64,000 nucleotides of DNA from Pelobates cultripes (lineage: Eukaryota; Chordata; Amphibia; Anura; Pelobatidae). A program made the translations under genes and the position numbers. A model generated the notes under the pieces. The model was not told the origin of the DNA and searched no databases. It was given only the letters and a program-made list of their open reading frames with translations. Below, in pieces: positions 47,340 through 56,920 of the stretch. Location of the stretch: assembly GCA_933207985.1 (NCBI GenBank), contig OW240918.1, positions 21,825,531-21,889,530 on the forward strand, given 5' to 3'. Within the stretch, counting starts at the first letter, position 1. Each line of letters starts with the position of its first letter.

Positions 47340-47930
47340 CCCATTTCCATACTCTCTTATTAATACTCTTCAATTTGGTTTCCTCTCCTTCTTCATGCAT
47401 TCTGCTGAAATGATTCCAACTAAAGTTACCGGTGACTTATTTATGGCAAAATCCAATGAAAAGTCACTACTTATTCTTTTTTACCTTTCTGTTGCTTTAG
47501 ACATGGTCAACTACACTGTTGTTCACCTTGGCATTTGTAGTTCAGTCCTCTCCTGATTCACGTCTTATATCTCCTGATGTTCATTTAGCATCTGTATTTC
47601 TGGTAATGTCTTCTCCTCTCAATCTGTATCAGTTAGAACACATAAAGGCTCCCTTCTCTCTATATTACCTCTCTTGGAAAATGTATTCATTCCTTTAGAT
47701 TCTAGTACCACAAACATGTTGTTGAGATGTACCTCCACTCCAACACCTGTCTCTTTCCTTCCTGGAATATGTTATCTACTGCCACTTTTTGTGTCTCCAA
47801 AAAGATGTCCTCACATTTTTTAAAGTTCTGAATCCATGTTTCTTCTTTTCTATCCTTATAAATCTAACATTACTTTGCTTTTCATGCAGGTCAATGGCCT
47901 AACCTTCCAAGGTTACTGCCTTGTATGGTT
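47340..47930 (+). pseudogene. Old L2/CR1-like reverse transcriptase relic
   Basis: Through several frameshifts the plus strand reads LQFGFL, TKVTGDLFMAKSNEKSLLI, LSVALDMVNYT, GICSSVLS then FTSYIS, and near 47810 MSSHFFKVLN. The order matches CR1/L2 RT ([27 protein letters not shown]...SWF.SYL, LKLN). The catalytic acidic residues are mutated. It is much more decayed than the copies at 3565 and 34478. Confidence 0.55.
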
Positions 47931-49265
47931 TTTTTTGGAGGGGAGAGGGGTTTGGCCTCAAGTTTACAGCCAATATTCAGTCTTTCTCTAAATGTTGTCA
48001 TTTTCACCTTAAAAACACTGCTTATATTTCCCCCTTTTTTCAGATGAAACTAGAAAGTTCCTGCATGTATTATTTCCCACATAGACTACAACTATAGTTT
48101 TCTCCTAATTGGTTTATCAAGGCAAATATTGCCCACTGTGGTCTGTAATGATTAGTCCTTATTTATTAGACTACAGTAGGATGAGAATTTTATGATCAGA
48201 CAAATGAAAAATGAATTATATAAACACAAATGAGAAAAAAAATAAACAAAAACTGGTTTTAAACATGCTAATGCTGGTCAGAATTTAGTCAACCTAATTC
48301 CAACCAAATTCCAACCAGAGAGAATGGGATTTTACTATTTACATCCTGCTGACATTCGACCAGTTTTCGCAAGTTTGTGCATTTGGTTTAATTTGAGCAT
48401 TCAGGTGTATATTTTAAGTGTTTAGTCTGGTTGATGGTTTATTCCTGTATTATGTGTTTATTTATTTGACTTATTTCTTTATTCTTTATTGATTTAGTGG
48501 CTGTTCCCTAACAAATCAAATGAACGTATTTGGCTATTGTCAAAGTAATTTTTTTGTGACACGTTCATATGGTTCTTTGGACTTATGGAATTCAATCAAC
48601 TTACCAGTCGGTCAATATATGGATTCCTTGCAAATCCATATTACAAGTCTAGTAACCATTACAGAACAGTGGAACTTTCCTTTTAAAGTTGCTGCAGTTT
48701 AATCTTTTGAAATTCAGCTCAAAAGAAGCTGAAATTCATGTTCTTTTTTTTCTCACATTGCTTTCCTCTGCTTTCCATAGTAACAAAGGAATGGATTTAA
48801 AGAATGAGCCCTGCTAATCAAAGAGTTCATTTACAGTGCAAACAATAACCCAAGGTCTTTGAAACATGGCCATTATTGGCCATTCTCAGCTCATACAGTA
48901 TGTTTGGGACAAGTCCAGCTTTTAAACAGCCTGAAAAGATCTTTAACAGTCACTTCTAGTGTGTAACTAAATTCTATGGATGTTTATCTGTACAAAAAAA
49001 AAAAGAAAGGATACCATTTTACAAGAATCAATCTTTTCAGTTGCATTTCTGTTCTATATAAACAAAAAAATAGTTTTCATTTCTCACAAGTAGAAACTCG
49101 CTTGGCTAAGTAGACACAAAGAAACCCTTAGGCAATCAACTACCTGGATATGTTTTAGCCTGTAAATCGGAGCTAATTATAAAATGTCTTAGAATCTGGA
49201 GGAGTGAGATTGCAACATTTTCCATATGGGTTTCTTGTAAAAATGTACTTTAATATTTTAAACAA
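47931..49265. other. No recognised feature
   Basis: Intergenic, AT-rich. A small piece near 48440-48500 may relate to the repeat pair at 10130/11400. Confidence 0.35.
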
Positions 49266-49269
49266 ATAT

Positions 49270-49424
49270 ATTTATCTTTTTTATCGGACTAACAGAAATT
49301 TGTATTGACAAGCTTTCGGGAGTTACTCCTTTATCAAGTTCCAAGCTTTTTTCTTGATAAAGGAATGAACTCCAGAAAACTTTTCAGTATAAATTCATCT
49401 TGGTCCAATAAAAAAGGTATTATA
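49270..49424. mobile_element. Small inverted Penelope-type terminus pair
   Basis: The minus-strand reading of 49270-49336 (CTTGATAAAGGAGTAACTCC, then CGAAAGCTTGTC, then TTAGTCCGATAAAAAAGATA) corresponds to the plus-strand reading of 49353-49424 (CTTGATAAAGGAATGAACTC, then CAGAAAACTTTTC, then TTGGTCCAATAAAAAAGGTA). The two halves are separated by 16 bp. Each has the outline of a decayed hammerhead followed by AATAAA-like sequence. Confidence 0.5.
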
Positions 49425-50690
49425 AGAAAGTGCAATACTACATTGTTTTGCATCTATGTTACTGGCCTAATACAACAAAAGATACCTGCATCATTGTGCA
49501 TAGATCTTATATCTGTAATTTTCACCCATTACTCTCATGCAAAATATTATGCTTTAGAATTTTGGTGCTTGAAGTAATCTTTAGGCACAAATATCATTTT
49601 ATTGTACTACCATTTAGGAAGCAGGACACCAACCAGTCCTACCATAGTGGACATGTTGAGTCTTTGGATTAGCAAAAATCCAGAATTTGCTGGTGGATGT
49701 GGTTGTAGGAACTCCCAACAAGACAGGCACTTAGCAATTGGAACATGATCCCCAGTAACACAGGAGGAGAGGTTTGCAGAAATACAGTATCTTAAGAACA
49801 TGATAACTAGAATGAACTTCTGGAAATGCAAGATTCAGATCACATTGAAACCCAGAGTTTAAAAAGAATTTGGGCACAGGTGAGGATAACTTGAATTTAT
49901 TTGGTGCAGTCAGCATCACTTCTATATTACCATCCATGAAATCAGGGAGCATGGAGATTAACATATTTATTCTTTATGCCAATCACATGCAAACTTATGT
50001 TTTTGCATAAAGTATGAGTGATTATATTCTTTTTTTCCCCTCTTTGTTTCTGTTGAGGGCATATTAAACATTATCATGCAATAGCTGTACATCTAGTATT
50101 TGCAGCTACTGCAAGCCCTTCCATATTTCCCCGGCACAGCCTTTCAGGATGTGCCGGCAAATTGACCAATCAGAGGCTTCTCATTAACAAGCAACTGTGG
50201 TCTATCTATGTGCACGACTTTTCATTGACACCTCTTAATGAGCTATAGTACGACTTACTAAGATGTATTAGCAGGCAGGCTCTAGCCAAGAGCACCTTAT
50301 TTAAGAGTAATTTATAAAACAGTCAATTACAATAAAACTTGAAAAATACATTAACACTTTACACATACACAGTGCTTTATGTGTTTAGAGTGTTCCTTGC
50401 ACAAGTGCAAATTTAATTTAAAAAGTACCAATGCTTCATTGAACAAATATCACACCCAATTACAAAGCGCAAATGGATATTGATGTTTGATTGGATGGAT
50501 GGGAGGACAGACGGATGGAAGACTAAATGCATGACAGAGAAGAAGCTAATGGATTGAATTTTTTTTTGAATATTTACACCTGCTTTTTTGTTTATCGGGG
50601 AAGCTCATCTGGGCAGTCTAGTGAAGAGAATCATGCATATCCCATATCTATTTTTAAATTTAAAAAAATAAATTAAAAAAAAAACGGAAG
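49425..50690. other. No recognised feature
   Basis: Short open frames on both strands have no family motif. No repeat boundary is visible. Confidence 0.35.
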
Positions 50691-50859
50691 TGCATCATAA
50701 AAAGAAGACACTGACCCATACAGGAAGTGTGTCATCAGAAATGGACAGTTAAAATGCAGTGAAAAAAACAGAATGAAAATCAGAACAGCTGAAACAACAG
50801 ATGGAGGTAATTTACCAATGGATGAGATGTCCAATAGAAGAGGAAAAGGAGAGTACGCC

Positions 50860-50905
50860 CATCACACCACCAATGGACTTCCAGCACTTATTGTATTTAA
50901 GGGAA
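50860..50905 (+). promoter_or_regulatory. Possible PLE promoter (CCAAT and TATTTAA)
   Basis: CACCACCAATGG near 50866-50877 and TTGTATTTAAGGG near 50890-50902 are spaced like CCAAT and TATA-type elements. They precede the hammerhead by about 85 bp. The block at 55110-55165 has the same order. Motif-level evidence only. Confidence 0.35.
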
Positions 50906-50983
50906 GGGAAGGGAGGGAAGCAATAGGCTTATGGATACACTTGTTAGTATTTGGAGTGTATAAAATGTATGTTTTTTAACTTT

Positions 50984-51029
50984 TGGTTCCTGAAGAAGTT
51001 TCCTAAGGGGAACGAAATGCGTAGAACCA
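50984..51029 (+). ncRNA. Predicted hammerhead ribozyme upstream of the PLE ORFs
   Basis: Stem I is TGGTTC (50984-50989) with GAACCA (51024-51029), six Watson-Crick pairs. The core CTGAAGA (50990-50996) is followed by one extra A. Stem II is GTTTCC/GGGAAC, six pairs with one G-U, around TAAG. GAAA is at 51014-51017. Stem III has two pairs at most (A-U, U-G) around GC. The cleavage triplet is GTA, ending at 51023. Penelope-like elements are known to carry hammerheads with reduced stem III that act as dimers. The extra A after the core departs from the textbook consensus but recurs in other motifs in this window. Confidence 0.75.
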
Positions 51030-51391
51030 TATTTTAATTTAATTTTACTATATGTCAATAAATCCATTGTTTTATACTTTCAACCATTGGGAGAGTGTGA
51101 ACTTCTTGGTCTCCAGATTGGCGTTACTACAAACGAACAGGACCTACCCCCCTACCTGTAGGGCTGGCAACCTGAAGGCTTACTATATACAACAAATCTG
51201 TGAGTGTAACCTTGAACCATTGGGCAATTAATAATTTAAATCTATTTAAATACAATTGCTTTCAGTAGGTTTCAGTACCAATTTTGAACAGAGAGTAGAA
51301 CCTAGGATAATTAATTTTCATTGTACTTTTATAGACATCAAAGATTATTAGGTTATTATTTGGCTATTATATTAATTAAGCTGGACTTAAC

Positions 51392-52303
51392 ATGTCAGAT
51401 TTTTTACAACAAGTGGTACATCCAGACTTTAGGTCTGAAGATGTGGCAAATGTGTTTTCTAACAAACCATTGGGGAACCTTAACAGTGACTCTAACGATA
51501 TAAATCAAGCATTTTTTGCGATACAAAAATTATACCAAACACAGCTAAGGGGCTTTTGGGAGCTAGCCAGTTTGAGACATTATATCGAACAGAAGTTGGT
51601 ACCAAGAGGTCTTAGACCTGACATTTTACTGCCTGATAAAGTGAAAACAGAAGAACAGGTTGCGGAATGGAACTCCATCCTGCTAGACTGTTCGGCTAAA
51701 ATAATGCAATTTTTAATCAAATTAGAACAAGAGAGTCTAGAAAAAACCAACGGGGACCTAGACACAGAGATTATGAAAATTAAGACATTTGAAAAAGAAC
51801 CAGAGTTTATAGCTATGGAAACAAAGCTAGAAAAAAATTTGGAAAACTTTAAGAGGAATATAAGACATAAAAAACATTATAAATTCCAAAGGGATTATAA
51901 AGACTTGCAGGAAGGAAATATCTTTAAAAATAAAAATAAAATCAGACGTGACTTTAGAAACAACAGGATGGGAAACAAGGGTTTTTCTTCCTCTGATGAA
52001 ACAGAATGGTCTGAATCAGAAACAAGGCCTCGATTTAATAAAAGACCACCCCCCAAAAAGACTCAATACACATCTACAGTTCAAACTAGAGGGATCCTAA
52101 GAAATACAGATAGGAATATTTCCTTTTCAGATCCCCCTGCTTTTGGTCCCACTTCAGACTCTAATTCCAGACAAGAAACCCCCTTTGGTTCATCCCAGTC
52201 CTCCTCGATTTTTTTAGATCAGGAATGGCCCCAACCACAAAGGGCACGACTCAGAGACAGAAAAAAGCGGGGATACAAAGTACATCAGTCCAACTTCCAA
52301 TAG
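51392..52303 (+). CDS. PLE ORF1, putative nucleic-acid-binding protein (303 aa)
   Basis: An intact 303-codon frame overlaps the start of ORF2 by 79 nt in another phase. Residues 1-70 are mixed helical and include FFAIQKLYQTQLRGFWELA. Residues about 60-85 hold RHYIEQKLVPRGLRPDILLP, a block I associate with frog retroelement ORF1-type proteins. Residues 90-160 are Glu/Lys/Leu-rich and likely coiled coil. Residues 160-200 are strongly basic. The C-terminal third is Ser/Pro/Arg-rich and looks disordered (RPPPKKTQYTSTVQTRG). No enzyme motif is seen. By analogy with LINE ORF1 proteins it may bind and package element RNA, which is inference. The ATG at 51392 is the first long-frame start after the hammerhead. 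Confidence 0.7.
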   Translation: MSDFLQQVVHPDFRSEDVANVFSNKPLGNLNSDSNDINQAFFAIQKLYQTQLRGFWELASLRHYIEQKLVPRGLRPDILLPDKVKTEEQVAEWNSILLDCSAKIMQFLIKLEQESLEKTNGDLDTEIMKIKTFEKEPEFIAMETKLEKNLENFKRNIRHKKHYKFQRDYKDLQEGNIFKNKNKIRRDFRNNRMGNKGFSSSDETEWSESETRPRFNKRPPPKKTQYTSTVQTRGILRNTDRNISFSDPPAFGPTSDSNSRQETPFGSSQSSSIFLDQEWPQPQRARLRDRKKRGYKVHQSNFQ

Positions 52304-54654
52304 TGGATAAATTGGAAGAAAACAAAATCATAAATTTATCCAACTTTACTCTTAAACCTAGGCATGTCTCATTGCTACAGAAAGGATTATCATTTGTCCC
52401 CACACCCTCTAGAAATAGGTTCAATTGGGCCAAAGATGTAAACCTATTTGGTCGCAAATTGGCCCTTCATGCTTTCCATGAAAAGAGAAATCTAAAGAAC
52501 TTGAGGGAACTAGGTCTTACATCAGAGGATAATGAAATTTTCAGTATACTCACAGATCTGCACTCTGAACAAGAACCTTTAAATTCCCTTACAGACTGTA
52601 AACCTCCGTGTTGGTTTACCCCAAACCTCAAAGAGTTCCCATGCATAGATTTATTCGTACAAATGTGTACTAACGACTTAGAGTTTCAAAGTACCCAACA
52701 GTGCCACACTTCAAATTTGAAATTTGAGGAAAGTCTGGCTCTACAAGAATTACAATTAGAGACAGAAATTGTGATAAAATCTTCTGATAAAGGAGGAAAT
52801 ATAGTCCTTATGCAGCGAACACAATATATTGACATGTGTATGAAACATTTATCAGACGACAATACCTATCAGGTTCTGAAAGAAGATCCTACTAAAGGAT
52901 ACCTTAGGGAATTACAGCTATTGGTGCAAGATGGTTTAACGGAGAATGTAATAACACAAAATGAACACAGATACATTATGTCTCAGTCTAATATCACTAT
53001 AGCTACATTTTACTGTCTCCCCAAGGTGCACAAGGATTTGTGTAACCCTCCGGGGAGACCTATTGTCTCAGGCAATCATAGCCTAACTGAGAGAGCTAGT
53101 CAATTTCTGGACAAATTACTCCAACCGATAGTACAAGGCCTTCAGTCCCACATACGGGACACTAAACAGACGCTATTGACTTTGGAAAACCTTACAGTGC
53201 CACCCTATACGTCTCTGGCGAGTCTAGACGTGGTGGCACTGTATAATAACATTCCACATGATAAAGGTTTAGCAGGTGTAGCTTATTTCTTAGAAAAGGC
53301 TGAGACTTTCAATGAACAGGAACAACAGTTCATTTTGCGGCTATTAGAATTTGTGTTAACACACAATTATTTTACATTCAATGGGAAATATTTTTTACAA
53401 CTCCGGGGGACAGCTATGGGATCATCGTGTGCACCCAGTTATGCCAACCTATTTCTGGGTTGGTGGGAAAAGACCATGGTATTTATTGACTCAAATGCCA
53501 TTTTCACTTCATCTATATTAAAATGGTATCGCTATATAGATGACGTGCTAATTTTCTGGATAGGTCCCTTTACGTTGTTCAAAGAAATGGTAGACATACT
53601 TAATGTAAATTCAATCAATCTTCAACTTACTCACGTCATACATGTTAAACAACTGGTATTCCTGGATTTATTAATTAGCATCCAAGAGGATGGACTAATC
53701 TCTACATCACTCTATAGAAAACCCACAGCAACCAACAGTTTGCTTCACTGGCAGAGCTTCCATCCATATCATATCAAGGCCAACATACCCTATGGCCAAT
53801 ATTTAAGAGCAAAAAGAAACTGCTCGAACCAGGAAGATTATGAAAAGGAGGCGAAGGAATTAAAAAACAGATTCAAGAATCTTGGTTACCCCAACAGAAT
53901 ATTAAAAAGAGCCTATCAAAGAACTAAAGCTGTAGATAGGATAGAAAGTCTGCATAGACCCCCGAAAAATAAATCTACAACTCCAGGGGTTACGAGGTTT
54001 ATAGGCACCTTTGACAAAGACTGGAACCAAGCACTACAGGTGTTGAGTAAAAACTGGCCAGTATTACAGTATGATACTTGCCTAAAAAACACTATCACTG
54101 AACAACCCTCAATGACCTATCGCAGAGCAAAGAATCTGGCAGACCATCTAACACATAGCCATCTAAAACCAGCACAAATTACTTCTACTTGGCTTCAAAC
54201 CAAAGGTCTCTTCAAGTGCGGCCATTGTAAGGCCTGTGACTTTATACTTCCCTCAAAAACTGTACATAACAAACGAACCTCTAAAGACGTAGTGGTGAAT
54301 TCATTTATCAACTGCAGCTCCACTAATGTGATTTATCTCATAACATGTGAATGTGGGCTACAGTATATCGGTAAAACTTATCAACAACTACGCAGACGGA
54401 TTTTACAACACATCAATTCCATTACGAACCCACGCATTGATACACCAATTGCCAAGCATGTACGCCTGAATCATGCCTCTAAATCGAATGTACTTAAATT
54501 TCAGGTGATCCAAAAAATGTTTCAGAACCATCGGAAGGGAGATATTAACGTTGCCCTTCTTAAAGCTGAGTCCCGTTGGATCTATTCCTTTCAAACTTTA
54601 TATCCGAAAGGATTAAATGAGGAGTTTAATTTCACTCCATTTATTCATGCATAA
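52225..54654 (+). CDS. PLE ORF2: Penelope-type reverse transcriptase with GIY-YIG endonuclease (809 aa)
   Basis: It is uninterrupted. The N-terminal region (about 35-60) has INLSNFTLKPRHVSLLQKGL and FVPTP, typical of Penelope RTs. RT blocks: SSDKGGNIVLM; YCLPKVHKDL with GRPIVSGN; motif A LASLDVVALYNNIPH with Asp335; motif B LRGTAMGSSCAPSYANLF from Leu393; motif C YIDD at 437-440 (53533-53544); then FLDLLISI and SLYRKPTATNSLLHW. A CGHCKAC cluster at 665-671 precedes the GIY-YIG domain: VIYLITCECGLQYIGKT at 702-718, an Arg-rich helix (LRRRILQHI), and the Glu-containing AESRWIYSFQTLYPKGLNEE near the C terminus. Together they would copy element RNA and nick target DNA. All key residues are present, so this copy could encode an active enzyme. 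Confidence 0.92.
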   Translation: MAPTTKGTTQRQKKAGIQSTSVQLPIVDKLEENKIINLSNFTLKPRHVSLLQKGLSFVPTPSRNRFNWAKDVNLFGRKLALHAFHEKRNLKNLRELGLTSEDNEIFSILTDLHSEQEPLNSLTDCKPPCWFTPNLKEFPCIDLFVQMCTNDLEFQSTQQCHTSNLKFEESLALQELQLETEIVIKSSDKGGNIVLMQRTQYIDMCMKHLSDDNTYQVLKEDPTKGYLRELQLLVQDGLTENVITQNEHRYIMSQSNITIATFYCLPKVHKDLCNPPGRPIVSGNHSLTERASQFLDKLLQPIVQGLQSHIRDTKQTLLTLENLTVPPYTSLASLDVVALYNNIPHDKGLAGVAYFLEKAETFNEQEQQFILRLLEFVLTHNYFTFNGKYFLQLRGTAMGSSCAPSYANLFLGWWEKTMVFIDSNAIFTSSILKWYRYIDDVLIFWIGPFTLFKEMVDILNVNSINLQLTHVIHVKQLVFLDLLISIQEDGLISTSLYRKPTATNSLLHWQSFHPYHIKANIPYGQYLRAKRNCSNQEDYEKEAKELKNRFKNLGYPNRILKRAYQRTKAVDRIESLHRPPKNKSTTPGVTRFIGTFDKDWNQALQVLSKNWPVLQYDTCLKNTITEQPSMTYRRAKNLADHLTHSHLKPAQITSTWLQTKGLFKCGHCKACDFILPSKTVHNKRTSKDVVVNSFINCSSTNVIYLITCECGLQYIGKTYQQLRRRILQHINSITNPRIDTPIAKHVRLNHASKSNVLKFQVIQKMFQNHRKGDINVALLKAESRWIYSFQTLYPKGLNEEFNFTPFIHA

Positions 54655-55109
54655 AGACAAATTGACCTGTTTCCTCCTGGCTATTAAAGAGTTTTTATCA
54701 TAAAGTGGCCCTATGGTCATTTACATTGATAGCCAAAGTGTATGGTTCTTCTACATGGGAATTTTTCTTTGATTTTTCTTTGATTTTTTTCTTTGACTTT
54801 AAGATTCCAAAATAACTTGGGAGAATTAGATTTATGCTTTCTTGTCTTGTAGTTATCCCCTTCATTTTACATTACAACTAGAACACTATTATTTTATAAC
54901 TTGTTAAGTCCAGCCATCTACATGTATTTTATTTTTATTTTTGATTTATATATGGTTTTGATTTAAACGTTTCATTTTGATATTCACCATATCCATTTAT
55001 AAATAAATCTATCCAGCCCTATTTCTCTTCACAGTATACTGGACATCTAAGGGTTAACTGTGAGGGATAGGGCTCTGAGACACTTTCCTCACTTGCCCCT
55101 CCCCTCTCT

Positions 55110-55165
55110 CATTTCGGCTAAACTATCAGCCAATCCGGAGAGAGGGCGGGCTATTTAAATGACAT
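55110..55165 (+). promoter_or_regulatory. Polymerase II-like promoter (CCAAT, GC box, TATTTAAA)
   Basis: CAGCCAATCCGG (near 55128-55139), GAGGGCGGGC (55142-55151) and CTATTTAAATG (55151-55161) occur within 35 bp. The hammerhead-like motif begins about 25 bp after the TATA-like box, where transcription would be expected to start. The strength of the set is notable for an intergenic region. Confidence 0.55.
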
Positions 55166-55184
55166 GCTGTCCGTTTACCCGGTT

Positions 55185-55222
55185 CCCTTGAAAAGCCGTT
55201 TTACGGCGAAACGCGCGTCGGG
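55185..55222 (+). ncRNA. Hammerhead-like motif, GAAACGCGCGTC type
   Basis: Stem I is CCC (55185-55187) with GGG (55220-55222). The core is TTGAAAA, of normal length but with C3 and G8 replaced by U and A. Stem II is GCCGT/ACGGC around TTT (55195-55207). GAAA is at 55208-55211. C, GCGC and G form a 2-bp stem III, and GTC is the cleavage triplet ending at 55219. Stem I is short, so activity is uncertain. Confidence 0.55.
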
Positions 55223-55940
55223 TGCAGTGCAGCAGAGGGTGTGGGAGACAGACAGGGACGATCCTACTACGATTTAGAAAACTTCCAGCCACCCCTCTGC
55301 TTCATTTAATTTATTTTATTCAGTTCTAGACGCTTTATTAGTTTAGACTTTTTTCTCTACCTTTTGTCAGCCAAACTCAGCTAGCGATTATTATAGAGAG
55401 TTAGAAATCGATTTTGACTGAGATTGGGATACGGGAGTAGCGATACCTAACAGGGATATTGGGCTCTACTTTTCATTTAACCCTGTCCTTTTCCCTTCTT
55501 ACTTGTGCCAGCAATATATATAGGCACCATTTCATGATATTTATTATTTTCCTTTGTCTCTCTCCTGTCGCTAAATCTATTTAGCTTTGGTTGTAGCGAT
55601 TGCGCTAATTAGACATTTTGTGACTGTGTTACTATTTTAAATTACCTATTAAAAGTTATATTTTATTTATTCAATATGGATTGCTAACTATGTACTAGTA
55701 GACTGTGGGCATAAAGTTTATGTTTCCCACAGTTTTACTTGTACCCCTTTTTTTCTCTACTAATTATTGTTTCAATAGGGGTTACCCCCCATTTTCATCT
55801 ATAGCAATCTTGACACACTCTTTCCTCTCTCTGTTTTTTCTATCTAAATACAACCACAACAGTATTACGCTATGTTGTACAAGTTTCGTTCACATAATTG
55901 GAACTTCCTTCGGGACCATAATTTAAAACAAACTGTACAA

Positions 55941-56614
55941 AACAATGACAGGTATAAAAAGCAGACTAATCCCCTCCATCCCCTCAGTCCCGTTATATAG
56001 GGCTAAGTTTTATAGTCCCTAAGTTCACAATTGAAACCGTGGGCATCTTTCCCACTTTTCCCACTTTCCCACAGTAGAAGGAAGCCAAGAGAACATGTGG
56101 AGCCAATGCTCAGTTCTGGTGATCCTTCAGTAAACATAGTGTGACTGGGAAATATAGTTTCTTTGTTCTCTTTGACATTTTTTTTATCTTCATGGTATTA
56201 ACACGGCTAGTCACTGTGCACAAAGTACAAGATACCATCCATTAATCAAACAATGGGGAGTATTGGAAAAAACAATCAATACTCTATTCAATGGGGTGCT
56301 ACTAATATTATAATAACCTACTTTCATTCAATAATGGTTTGTTTTGTTTTTGACTATCTTTATTTGTAAATCAGTTTTTCCAAAAAGTTTTGTTACAAAG
56401 TAACAGTTTGAGGTATAGTGGTAAAGAAGCATTGGTTATAAACAAATTTAACAGATGACATGCTTGATAATATCATGTGAAATTTACGTATCTGTCATAA
56501 CATCTATAACAGAACAATATTAGCATCCACAGAACAAAAATTAACTTCACCAATTGGGTGAGTGTAATCAACAATGCATTAAGTACTCTAACTTGGTCAA
56601 GCAAGAAGTGAAGG
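55941..56614. other. No recognised feature
   Basis: AT-rich sequence with no supported gene. Confidence 0.35.
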
Positions 56615-56920
56615 AGGGATTGAAGTCAGAGGAAAGGGAAAATGGCACAGAAAACAGAGAAAGAGAGAGGAAGTGAAAAAAAAAGGTCAAGGCAGGCGGC
56701 GCCTTCCGGCTCTCATCACATTCGCATGAGGGAACTGAGCCGGGAGAGCTCACAAATCAGTGCTCCCTCGCCACCCGCCTAAACCTCAACTAACCGCCTG
56801 CCTGCCTACACGCTGCCTTCCTGCCCAAATAGCCCTGCCAGCAGTGGACCCCAGGTAAAAAATCCACCCAGCTCTCCCAAAGGTAGGGATTGAAGTCAGA
56901 GGAAAGGGAAAATGGCACAG
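56615..56920. repeat. 36-bp perfect direct repeat flanking 234 bp
   Basis: Bases 56615-56650 and 56885-56920 are identical (beginning AGGGATTGAAGTCAGAGG, ending ATGGCACAG). The enclosed 234 bp is purine-rich at first, then GC-rich with CTGCCTGCCTAC-type text. This may be a local duplication or insertion with unusually long flanking repeats. Confidence 0.6.

Larger units (their letters stand above)
50700..55000 (+). mobile_element. Penelope-like retroelement with two intact ORFs
   Basis: It comprises a 5' region with a CCAAT motif (50868), a TATTTAA (50894) and a hammerhead (50984-51029), then ORF1 (51392-52303), ORF2 (52225-54654) and an AT-rich 3' region. No stop or frameshift interrupts either ORF, unlike every other coding element in the window. 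The exact ends and target duplication were not found. The 3' limit is uncertain because a different hammerhead-bearing repeat begins at about 55020. The element is of the endonuclease-containing Penelope group. The clade (for example Neptune or Poseidon) needs a tree. Confidence 0.85.
55020..55940 (+). mobile_element. Second Penelope-type 5' region or terminal repeat, different family
   Basis: A promoter-like block is followed by a hammerhead-like motif and then about 700 bp of non-coding sequence. It differs in sequence from the 5' region of the PLE at 50700. It may be the downstream terminal repeat of that PLE if the element is chimeric, or an independent truncated insertion. No ORF follows it. 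Its ends are not defined. Confidence 0.5.
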
